42,397 nucleotides of DNA from Lysobacteraceae bacterium (lineage in GTDB: Bacteria > Pseudomonadota > Gammaproteobacteria > Xanthomonadales > BQJN01), in assembly GCA_021604725.1 (NCBI GenBank), contig BQJN01000035.1, positions 1 through 42,397 on the forward strand, given 5' to 3'. The position numbers and the translations under genes were made by a program. Below, one piece after another: positions 33,954 through 41,769 of the stretch; position 1 is the first letter of the stretch, and each line of letters starts with the position of its first letter. The notes under the pieces are model-generated. The model was not told the origin of the DNA, searched no databases, and was given only the letters and a program-made list of their open reading frames with translations.

Positions 33954-34925
33954 ATGAGCGGCGAAAAGTCGAATACGGTGTTTGTGATGGGGATGCACCG
34001 TTCCGGCACCTCGCTGGTCACGCGCATCTTGTCCGAGCTGGGTGCCTACTGTGGCCAACCCGAGAGCCACCTTGAGCCCAATCAATGGAACTCCAGTGGC
34101 TATTTTGAGCTTAAAGAGCTGGTCGCAATCAACAATCTACTGCTTAACGACCAGGGGTGCGATTGGGCGAATGCACTTGGGTTTCGAGCAGATGCCGTGA
34201 CGGCGGCACGCAAGCAGCACGCAACAAAGCGCCTGTCTTTCTTGACGAAAAGCCTTCACAAAGCGCGGTCGAGGAAGCAGCCATTCATCGCGCTGAAAGA
34301 TCCGAGACTTTGCTTGACTAGCCCCGCCTTGGGCATTGACACAGCCATGGTTCTTTTCGTATCACGCCATCCGTTGTCCGTTGCCGCATCACTCGACGTT
34401 AGGGATAACCTGGGAATGACGGTTGCCATGGCACTTTGGGAGCTTTATACACTTCATTTCTTGGGTCATGGCATGGCCAACGCCGCCCTTTTAGTTTCTT
34501 ACGAACGGTTACTAAGTGACCCTATCGGCGAGACGGAGCGCATGACTATGCACTTAAGGTCGCTTGGGATTGTCGAATCAGTCGATGACCAAAGCCTAGC
34601 TCGTGCGGCCGCACTGGTTCAGACCTCTGGCAATGAGGCCAAGGCAATAAAAAGATTCGCAGACTTCATGCTTCCGGCTCACCAGTCGCTGTGGGACCGC
34701 CTGAGTAGCGGGGGCGTCGAAAACCTGGATAGACAAGCACTATCTGGCCACTCAGCAGACATTCTTGAGCAGTTTCGAAAACTGGCAAACCAGCGAAAAA
34801 TGGGCCACCCAGCCTACGTGTCCAAGCAGGAGGGCGAGAAAACACGCGAGTACCTGGAGACACGACTGGAGAGTCTGGAGGCCAAACTCAATCGACTTGA
34901 ACAGGCGTTTCGGGAGCGTGGATAA
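33954..34925 (+). CDS. Sulfotransferase (GMHRSGTS type)
   Basis: This 323-residue protein is closely related to the C-terminal half of the fusion at 17230. The PAPS loop is VFVMGMHRSGTSLVTRIL (residues 9-26). NQWNSSGYFELKELVAINN mirrors NEWNERGYFELSSITALNN of the fusion. KDPRLCLT and VLFVSRHPLSVAASLDVRDNLG carry the later binding residues. A C-terminal coiled coil (EYLETRLESLEAKLNRLEQ) closes it. It is the last gene of the plus-strand operon, 3 bp after the previous one, with a strong terminator about 140 bp downstream. It would use PAPS to sulfate the glycan in the cytoplasm; the acceptor is unknown. Confidence 0.82.
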   Translation: MSGEKSNTVFVMGMHRSGTSLVTRILSELGAYCGQPESHLEPNQWNSSGYFELKELVAINNLLLNDQGCDWANALGFRADAVTAARKQHATKRLSFLTKSLHKARSRKQPFIALKDPRLCLTSPALGIDTAMVLFVSRHPLSVAASLDVRDNLGMTVAMALWELYTLHFLGHGMANAALLVSYERLLSDPIGETERMTMHLRSLGIVESVDDQSLARAAALVQTSGNEAKAIKRFADFMLPAHQSLWDRLSSGGVENLDRQALSGHSADILEQFRKLANQRKMGHPAYVSKQEGEKTREYLETRLESLEAKLNRLEQAFRERG

Positions 34926-35062
34926 ATTGGCAGTCGCTTAGTGACTCTTGTATCCGATTGCGATTGTGCGCTCAATCAACGCAGGCACGACTAGGCCACA
35001 GTTCTTCGCCACCAATGTACAATACGCCTGGGGCTCCAATGACCGTGCAAGATTGGGGCAAA

Positions 35063-35092
35063 AAAAAAGGCCGCCCAATGGCGGCCTTTTTT
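35063..35092. terminator. Strong bidirectional intrinsic terminator
   Basis: A perfect 13-bp stem (AAAAAAGGCCGCC, 35063-35075, with GGCGGCCTTTTTT, 35080-35092) closes a CAAT loop. An A-run on the left and T-run on the right let it work both ways. It ends the plus-strand glycan operon (last stop 34925) and the minus-strand gene stopping at 35110. Confidence 0.93.
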
Positions 35093-35109
35093 ATCTGATT
35101 CACTTGAAA

Positions 35110-36738
35110 TTATTTATCTTCAAGTTTCTCAAGTCGATTGGTCAGCTCAGCAATGGTGTCTTCTTGCTGAAGGGTATAAAGCGTTAGCTCCTCAACCTTT
35201 TCCAACAAGCGCATCTGCATCGCACTCATGTTCATGGGTCCGACTAGCTCCTGCGCGGAAGGCATGTTGGGCAGGTGACCATTGTCATCAATGAAGTCAC
35301 GAACATCGGACAGCGGTAACAACTTGTACCCCGGTTCGAACACATAATCGGGAGCGCAGGGGGTCGTGCAGGTGGTACTGAAGAACTCACCCGATATCAC
35401 TACGTCACCATCAGATTGAAGGACCATCTGATTTCCCGCAGTTAGACTCGAACTGATTGCGAATGCATTGGCAGTATTCTGGTTGAATAACCAAGAACTA
35501 TTGTCGCCAGAATCTCGAAATAACATCGCCTGGCCGCCGTTGGACTTCATCTCAAACAGAACCCGTTCAGCCGCCGTGCCACTGGTATCCTCAATGAGCA
35601 ACGCTGCAGTACCATCATTACGGCTCACGTGAACCGATGCATCGGTTCCGCCAAGACCAAAGGCAGAATCGATGTTACCTGGAGATGACGTACCAAACCC
35701 GATATCGCTGTCGGTATCAACATAGATACTATTGCTGCCGGCACTCGGTCGAATCCTCAGCGGTAACGTGGACCCGTTTGTCGCATCACGAACAAACCAG
35801 TTGGTTTCGTTGCCGGCCATATCCCACGTTTGCGGCGTAAAGCCTGAAGAACCATCTTGCTCCAAACGAACGGTTGGTGTATCGCCATCCGTGATGTGCA
35901 ATTCGACCACTGGAGTTGACTTGCCCAAACCAATGCGGCCACCGTCATCTACATACAGAGAATGACTTGGCGCGTTAGCTTCAATGGTAAATGGGGTACG
36001 ACCGCCATCGATATCGTCGATTGAGAACTTGTTGGCACCACCATTGCTTGATTCGTTGAAAGTCAGCTGCCAATCAACGGTCGGGAAGCTGGCGGTTGAA
36101 CTGGTGTCCTGCGCCTTGATGCGGAGGTTGTTCTCCTTGATGCGAATGGTATCGAAGCCGAAGCTCTCGCCGTTCACGCAGTCTTGACCGATACAGGCTG
36201 AGCCATCAACGATCAAGTCATCAAGGATTTGCTGATCTTTGTTAGCGCCACTACCGTCACCAACGCCTTTCTGCTCGCCATCAGAGGCGGTGATTTCAAC
36301 CAGGTTTGGATCTGCAATCTGGCCTTGATCTATGGTGAAGAACCCTGTCATCGGCGCCATTGGTGCCGGCATCAAGCCTTCTTTGCGCATGTCTTCGATC
36401 TGCGCGGTGTCACCCAATTCACGAAGATCGGCCAGCATCGCTTTTTGCGTCTCTGACATGGCTGGAGAAACGACCAACTCATAGCGGTAGCCGCCGTCTT
36501 CCACGCCCAGACCTTTCAGTACGTTCAAATCAAGAAACGCCGACTGCCCAGGGCCGACCTTCTGCTCGAACTGGAAGTTGTTGGGGCCGGTGACTTTCAG
36601 GACACCACCACCATGAGCACCAGCGTCAACGTAGACGCCGTGTGTTTCGACTGAAGCCTGCCCAGGTTCAGCACCTGCAGGCATTGCGCAGACTGCCATT
36701 ACAGCAGCTGCTAAAAGTGTACGATTAATTCCTTTCAT
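35110..36738 (-). CDS. Secreted tail-fibre-like protein with C-terminal coiled coil
   Basis: A 542-residue exported protein. ATG 36738 is chosen because it has GAGGTGGGG upstream and starts a signal peptide (MKGINRTLLAAAVMAVCAMPAGA). After an N-terminal beta domain, the middle has short repeated beta motifs (SLYVDDGGRIGLGKSTP, SIYVDTDSDIGFGTSSP) as in phage tail fibres and trimeric adhesins. The end carries DVRDFIDDNGHLPNMPSA, then MQMRLLEKVEELTLYTLQQ and a coiled coil to the stop, a C-terminus common in bacterial tail-fibre-domain secreted proteins. No phage genes are nearby. A surface or matrix role is inferred; it may trimerise through the coiled coil. Confidence 0.7.
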   Translation of the reverse strand: MKGINRTLLAAAVMAVCAMPAGAEPGQASVETHGVYVDAGAHGGGVLKVTGPNNFQFEQKVGPGQSAFLDLNVLKGLGVEDGGYRYELVVSPAMSETQKAMLADLRELGDTAQIEDMRKEGLMPAPMAPMTGFFTIDQGQIADPNLVEITASDGEQKGVGDGSGANKDQQILDDLIVDGSACIGQDCVNGESFGFDTIRIKENNLRIKAQDTSSTASFPTVDWQLTFNESSNGGANKFSIDDIDGGRTPFTIEANAPSHSLYVDDGGRIGLGKSTPVVELHITDGDTPTVRLEQDGSSGFTPQTWDMAGNETNWFVRDATNGSTLPLRIRPSAGSNSIYVDTDSDIGFGTSSPGNIDSAFGLGGTDASVHVSRNDGTAALLIEDTSGTAAERVLFEMKSNGGQAMLFRDSGDNSSWLFNQNTANAFAISSSLTAGNQMVLQSDGDVVISGEFFSTTCTTPCAPDYVFEPGYKLLPLSDVRDFIDDNGHLPNMPSAQELVGPMNMSAMQMRLLEKVEELTLYTLQQEDTIAELTNRLEKLEDK

Positions 36739-36821
36739 TTTGTCCCCACCTCGGTTCTGTTGAAAATGCACATCACTGCGCCGGGTAGCTATTTTGCCAC
36801 AGCGCGGCGCTTTTCGCAGCA

Positions 36822-36839
36822 AAACTGGCGTTCCAGTTT
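36822..36839 (-). terminator. Possible weak terminator after the three-module secreted protein gene
   Basis: A 7-bp stem (AAACTGG with CCAGTTT) closes a 4-nt loop and is followed on the minus strand by TTTTG. It lies about 95 bp after the stop at 36932 and upstream of the tail-fibre-like gene, so it could separate the two transcripts. The T-run is short. Confidence 0.35.
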
Positions 36840-36931
36840 CTGGGCACTGTGTCACACTTTGACGTATTGCAATGCAAATTTGAAGCGCTACGCGGCAGAA
36901 AATGGCATCTACAACGGCTCTGACACACTGC

Positions 36932-39538
36932 CTATTCGAAACCGGTCGACAAGATCAAATCTTCAGCGATGATGGTTAACGGACCGCTGCTCATGGCATC
37001 CGGGCCTGGGTCAACGTCAACAAGAACGTCATATGCCCCCTCCGGAAAAACCGTCAGATCAATGAGGGAGTTGCGAACCGCTGCGTCCAAATCCTCAGCG
37101 ACAGGGATGAGATCACCACGCTGGTCGACCAGGAAAACATGCTGAGTGGACAGGCCGAGGTCGCTGTTTGCCGACCATTGAATGTCGAACGTTGTTTGTC
37201 CGGTAGGCGCACCGCTGATGGTCACCCAATCCAATTCGAACGTCGAACCAACCAGTTGAGTGGGTTCGACACGAATGGCCGGCATTTCCGTAAAATCGCT
37301 CCAACTGATTGTTGACGTTGGGTGCTCATCGGTGAGCAGGTCGAACGTCAACACCGTCCACTCGCCCTCGGGCACAAGCTGGCCGAAGGTCAGGCCTCGA
37401 ACGTTGCCAGCGAAGTTGGACTGGGTCGAATACGCGATGCGCGCAAAATGGTTGCCGCCGCCCCCGTTGGTCATTCGCAGCTTGATCGTCACATAGCGAT
37501 AGAACGTGGTGTCTATGGCCGGATCGCCGCTATCAGGGGTGATCATGACCAGCAAAGGCGCGCCCGTCGCCTCACCACTTGCAATGCCATCAATAAACGA
37601 CAAGCCTGACACATTCCTGGCCTCAACCAGGTCGGTGGACTGGCTCATGTCAAATGCATCCGCTCGATCATCCTGTCCAAACTCCGTGGCCGGCTGGACC
37701 ACGTCACCCACGCCATTGGGTTCCTGCACGGTCACCAGCAAAGTGGGCGGCGGCCCGGCGACAATGAGACTGCCCGCTTTTCGCCTGGTCGAGTTGAGGC
37801 CATCATCAATGTCTGCGAACACGAAATATTCACCATCGGCCACTTGTGCAGCGGCGTTCCAGAGAAAGCTGTTTGCAGCATTCTCATTGACCGTGCCAAT
37901 CTCGATCTCGTTGCCGCTGTCATGATCTTCATCCGGGTCCACATATAGGGTAATCGCGGCATTGTCATCGCTATCGCTGTCGGTCCATTGCAGCGTAAAG
38001 TCAGGGTCTGCACGATGGAATGGGGCGAGATAAAAAGAATCTACGCGCACGTCTCTACAGGCCGCAGCGCTACCGCAGCCGCCTTGTGGTGGAAATTCAT
38101 GCGGATCCAGGCGAATGTGATTGAACACCCCTTCCCATGCCGTGGGTGCGCCGGGCTGACCGCTGGTTGACTCCAAGGTCAAATCGTTGCGCAGGTCGCG
38201 GATGCAATATTCATTGGTGCCGGCCTCGACCACAATCGGCTTGCTGGTCGCCAATTGCGAAAGTATGTTTCCGTACAGTATGCGGGCCACTGATCCGGTA
38301 CCGATGTCGCGCTCCCCAAATATTTCGAACTGCCAGCACAAAGCGCGATACAGATCGGTGTCGATGCCGCTGGGCGTCTCCCACAACAACTGCGGGTCGC
38401 TTGAAGAAGGGCGCCCGTAGAAGCTCCCAACGGGCTGATCCCAGGCAACAAACTCCCAGTTGTCTGTCGTGTCGACATCACCGGGATCGAGCGGCCCCCA
38501 GGGGTTGCCGTTTTCAGCGGCACCGTAAGCCAGGGATTGATCGCCACCGATGGAAGGGGTGGTGAACTGAAACTGTGGAAAGTCGTTGACCTCGATTGGG
38601 TCCGTACTGGTCATCGCTCCAAAGTCGCCTTCGACCCTTACCAGGTAGTCGGCGCTTGGGTAGTGCGAAAGGTCAATCTCCAGGCTGGTCCCGACCACGT
38701 TGTCGTCGATCTCATAAACGATCGAGTTGTCGGCCTGATCAACCAACGAAACAATGTACGAACTCGAGCCATCGTCGGTCCATTGAGCGGTAAATCTCTC
38801 GCCGGCAGAGCTGGCCTCGGTGAGGCGAAGCCAGTCGATTTCGACATGAATATCCGTCACCCCGACCGGATCGATACGCAGCCCTCGTACGAAGTCGAAA
38901 TCTGTCCAGGCAAAGTTGGACCCACCGTGAGTTGAGTTCCACAAGTCAATAATCAACGTAGTCCATTCATTGGCGGGAATCGCCTGGAATTGCGTAAAGC
39001 CAAACGTCATGGGGTTGGCCACGAAGCTATCCTGGTCTTCGAAGAAAAAGGCCTGCATCTGTTGTGTCGTGCCCAACGGCGGACCGCTTGAGCTGGTCAC
39101 CCGCACTCGAAGACTGAGGTAGCGATAGCGGCTGGTATCAATCGGGAACTGATTTCCATTGGACATGCCCAATGAATTGAACACACCCTGAAACAAGACA
39201 AAAAAACTGGCATCACTGACGCCCGGTGGCCGGTTTTCGGCTTGAGCCGAGTCGAAGGAGAATATGCCGTTGCTAAATGCTTCGTTCAGCAGGTCGTTTG
39301 ATTCTGGTGCGACAATATCCGACTCCGAATCAAAATCCCACTGGTTGTTGAGCTCTGCGGTTGCGAAATCCATGCCCGCAGCAACCCTGTCGTTGCTGCC
39401 GTCTGGTTCCGTGATGGTCGTTGCTGTTGCCACTGAGCACAAACATAACGTCGCCGCGATCATGGCGAAAACCGTACCGACTCGACGAGGAGTCATTGCG
39501 GTGGCAAGAGCCAATTTTCTACCTGAAGTGTTGTGCAT
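36932..39538 (-). CDS. Large secreted protein with three beta-sandwich/Ig-like modules
   Basis: Probably 868 residues from ATG 39538; ATG 39496, nearer the hydrophobic signal segment (VFAMIAATLCLCSVATA), is also possible. The mature part has three similar modules. Each holds a jelly-roll-like half with a YRYLSLRVRV / YRALCWQFEI / YRYVTIKLRM strand and a closing [LI]R[IV][DE]P...[ID]DW[LV] segment. Each is followed by an Ig-like half beginning FTAQWTD, FTLQWTD or FDIQWSA. Such folds suggest carbohydrate binding. The protein ends EDLILSTGFE, resembling the GH172 tail. No catalytic motif was recognised. It may bind the exported polysaccharide or act as an adhesin; this is inference. Confidence 0.7.
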   Translation of the reverse strand: MHNTSGRKLALATAMTPRRVGTVFAMIAATLCLCSVATATTITEPDGSNDRVAAGMDFATAELNNQWDFDSESDIVAPESNDLLNEAFSNGIFSFDSAQAENRPPGVSDASFFVLFQGVFNSLGMSNGNQFPIDTSRYRYLSLRVRVTSSSGPPLGTTQQMQAFFFEDQDSFVANPMTFGFTQFQAIPANEWTTLIIDLWNSTHGGSNFAWTDFDFVRGLRIDPVGVTDIHVEIDWLRLTEASSAGERFTAQWTDDGSSSYIVSLVDQADNSIVYEIDDNVVGTSLEIDLSHYPSADYLVRVEGDFGAMTSTDPIEVNDFPQFQFTTPSIGGDQSLAYGAAENGNPWGPLDPGDVDTTDNWEFVAWDQPVGSFYGRPSSSDPQLLWETPSGIDTDLYRALCWQFEIFGERDIGTGSVARILYGNILSQLATSKPIVVEAGTNEYCIRDLRNDLTLESTSGQPGAPTAWEGVFNHIRLDPHEFPPQGGCGSAAACRDVRVDSFYLAPFHRADPDFTLQWTDSDSDDNAAITLYVDPDEDHDSGNEIEIGTVNENAANSFLWNAAAQVADGEYFVFADIDDGLNSTRRKAGSLIVAGPPPTLLVTVQEPNGVGDVVQPATEFGQDDRADAFDMSQSTDLVEARNVSGLSFIDGIASGEATGAPLLVMITPDSGDPAIDTTFYRYVTIKLRMTNGGGGNHFARIAYSTQSNFAGNVRGLTFGQLVPEGEWTVLTFDLLTDEHPTSTISWSDFTEMPAIRVEPTQLVGSTFELDWVTISGAPTGQTTFDIQWSANSDLGLSTQHVFLVDQRGDLIPVAEDLDAAVRNSLIDLTVFPEGAYDVLVDVDPGPDAMSSGPLTIIAEDLILSTGFE

Positions 39539-39710
39539 TGAGTGCGTCTTTGACAGTCGAACCATTCTATATTGAATCACGACTGCCGTGCACGTGACGT
39601 GAATTGAGCAGCGCATTTGGGCGCGCGACACCAAAAGTAACAAGCGGGATCTGCGCAGACCCACGTCCAACACAAGAAAGGCCTGGCAACACTTGATTAG
39701 CCGTATTGCA

Positions 39711-40430
39711 TTATGCTGCCGTCGGTATCGGGTACCCCAGTAACTCATAGTCCGGCCGGTAGATATCAAGAAACATTACCAGCTCTGCATCTGTCAAAAT
39801 ATGCAACTTCTTTTTCCGCTTGCCCGACTTGTTTAGCCACTGTGGGTTCGCCTCACTACCCGACATCGATACAACTACCCTGGCACCGGCCTCAAACTGT
39901 TCCAGGCGGCCAATGAAATCGACGCGAAGACGCGGGCCGTCCAGCAAAAAATGATGCTGAGGTGCAAAATGGGGATTGAATTTGTGGCTCGGGCCACTGC
40001 GACGCATAACCTTGAGGCACTCGGCAATTGACAAGCCCCGGGTCAGTCCGAGCATCGATGGGTGCTCGAACAATGTTGGCCTTGCCGGCCCCAGAATCTT
40101 GTCATTGTAAAACGAGAGGAATCGTCGAAGCGGGTCGCGCACAAAAGTAAATCGAAAGTAACCGTCCTCGTGACCCACCATCGGCCGCACCTGGTCGAAG
40201 TATTGGCGCAGCGCTTCGGCAGAGTGAATCTTGTGCGGTGAAACCGGGTCGTAGTTCGGATGTTGCGAAGCCATCCATCCTTCAATTGTCGTGCATCCGC
40301 ACTTGGGTATGCGCAAGTAAGCCAGACCAAGTGCATCCGAGCAAAGAAAAGACCCGACGGTAGTCTTTTGTACCTTGCTGACCGGAGCAGACTCAAGACC
40401 AACAGCTTGCCCGTCTTCGCGCCGAGCCAT
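39711..40430 (-). CDS. Sulfotransferase family 2 protein (carbohydrate sulfotransferase-like)
   Basis: This 239-residue protein reads from ATG 40430; a TTG at 40472 would add 14 residues. The PAPS loop is LAYLRIPKCGCTTIEGW (IPKxGxTT), preceded by the short strand found in the chondroitin/HNK sulfotransferase group. The 3'-phosphate site is FRFTFVRDPLRRFLSFYNDKI. Later RVDFIGRLEQFE matches the usual FVGRxE-type segment. Length is near the family norm. It is divergent from the sulfotransferase at 40587 across about 155 bp. It probably sulfates a hydroxyl on the surface glycan; a soluble cytoplasmic location is expected because no signal or membrane anchor is seen. Confidence 0.82.
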   Translation of the reverse strand: MARREDGQAVGLESAPVSKVQKTTVGSFLCSDALGLAYLRIPKCGCTTIEGWMASQHPNYDPVSPHKIHSAEALRQYFDQVRPMVGHEDGYFRFTFVRDPLRRFLSFYNDKILGPARPTLFEHPSMLGLTRGLSIAECLKVMRRSGPSHKFNPHFAPQHHFLLDGPRLRVDFIGRLEQFEAGARVVVSMSGSEANPQWLNKSGKRKKKLHILTDAELVMFLDIYRPDYELLGYPIPTAA

Positions 40431-40586
40431 CCGGCGCAACCAATTGGACACTTTTCTTGCTGACAAACCCAATTGTTTCTATTCAACCTTGAAAAACGAC
40501 CGCCGAGTGTACCATCTTGCCGTTTCAGATCATGCGGTTAAACAGTACAATGCGCCACGATCGTCACGTTATTAGCCAGGAAAGCA

Positions 40587-41585
40587 ATGCCCCGATCAAA
40601 GCCACCACAAAAGACCGATAGTTCAGATGCCCACCCAAAGCACCCGTATTTCAATCGCGGCTGTCTACGATTCGGCGGTGCGCTGACAGCGGGCCCGAAT
40701 ACATTGATTGTCTGCGGCGTCGCGCGCAGCGGAACGTCGATGGCGGCCAAGCTCGTTGAGGGCCTCGGGATATTTCTTGGCGAGCGCAAGGACCCCGTCG
40801 TTCTGGAAGACGTGGAGATGGCCGCTGCGCTGGAAAAGGATGACGGTAGCCTCGAGCACCTCATCGAACAACGAAACCGGGCGCATCAGACGTGGGGATT
40901 CAAACGCCCATCAGCATACAAATACCTGCTGCCGTTGCTGCCCAAGTTTCGCAACCCGGCCATCGTGGTCACCATGCGGGACCTGGCCGCCATATCGGCA
41001 AGAAATGTAGTTGCCATAGGAATGGACCAACGAGAAGCCCTTGAAGCAGCTTTGAACGAGTCCATCGGTTTGCTGAGCTTTCTCAGGCAACTGCCCCCGA
41101 AGTTGCCGGTTTTGCTGATGTCCTACGAGAAAAGCCTGCTCTACCCAGGTGACGCGGCGAAGCAAGTTGCCGAATTCCTGGGCATCGACAATCCACGGTT
41201 GATAGCGCGTGCCAAATCCGCCATACAGAGGGAAAATCCCGCGTACTGGGGCAGTGCCCGCAAGGCTACGATCCAGGGGTGGGTGGCGCGGGTTAAAGAC
41301 AACAAAACCTTGCTTGGGTGGGCGAAGCACCCCGACGACAGCCAAGTCACCGTTCGCATTGTCGTAAACGACCAGGATATCGGCCAATTTCAAGCCAACG
41401 TTGAGCGCCCAGACTTGAGGGCGAAGAACATTGGCCACGGCTCCTACGGCTTCGCCATTGACGTCTCGGAACATCTCCGCTCTGGACCCAACACCATTGC
41501 CGTGATGGATGCCAAAACCAATGAAGAGCTGCGAAATAGTCCGTTGAATGTGGCAGTTCGGCATCACGCCAAGGCCGATCAATAA
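40587..41585 (+). CDS. Sulfotransferase-like protein with C-terminal GWA beta domain
   Basis: A 332-residue protein with AGGAAAG just before ATG 40587. The N-terminal domain has TLIVCGVARSGTSMAAKLVEGLG, a PAPS/P-loop of the RSGTS type, then TWGFKRPSAYKY and VVTMRDLAAISARN as the later binding segments. From about residue 230 a separate beta domain begins: LLGWAKHPDDSQVTVRIVV, NVERPDLRAKNIGHGSYGF and an end with SPLNVAV. This GWA...RPDL...GFA pattern recurs at the N-terminal half of the GT2 protein at 28877. A TACAAT (40546-40551) may be its -10 element. The fusion suggests a glycan-binding accessory domain. Confidence 0.72.
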   Translation: MPRSKPPQKTDSSDAHPKHPYFNRGCLRFGGALTAGPNTLIVCGVARSGTSMAAKLVEGLGIFLGERKDPVVLEDVEMAAALEKDDGSLEHLIEQRNRAHQTWGFKRPSAYKYLLPLLPKFRNPAIVVTMRDLAAISARNVVAIGMDQREALEAALNESIGLLSFLRQLPPKLPVLLMSYEKSLLYPGDAAKQVAEFLGIDNPRLIARAKSAIQRENPAYWGSARKATIQGWVARVKDNKTLLGWAKHPDDSQVTVRIVVNDQDIGQFQANVERPDLRAKNIGHGSYGFAIDVSEHLRSGPNTIAVMDAKTNEELRNSPLNVAVRHHAKADQ

Positions 41586-41634
41586 GCGGCTTGCCGCCGC
41601 GCCAGGGCCTGCGCGTCCGGCGAATGCGCGCACA

Positions 41635-41666
41635 AACTTCCTCCGCCCATGGAAGTTCGATACAAT
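41635..41666 (+). promoter_or_regulatory. Inverted repeat plus -10-like element before the last gene
   Basis: AACTTCC (41635-41641) and GGAAGTT (41651-41657) form a perfect 7-bp inverted repeat with a 9-nt spacer, followed at 41661-41666 by TACAAT, a good -10. The repeat covers the -35 position, where no consensus is seen, so an activator site is plausible. Confidence 0.3.
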
Positions 41667-41769
41667 CCCGCGCACACTCACGGGCAGGCATCATCGCTCG
41701 CTGCACGCATCGGCCCAGCCCGACTGAAGCAGCAATACTTTGCTGAATTGGACTATCACGGGGCGCGAG

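Noticed and set aside
35110-36738. Prophage remnant suggested by tail-fibre-like motifs
   Set aside because: The protein has a Sec signal peptide and there are no other phage genes, integrase or attachment repeats nearby.
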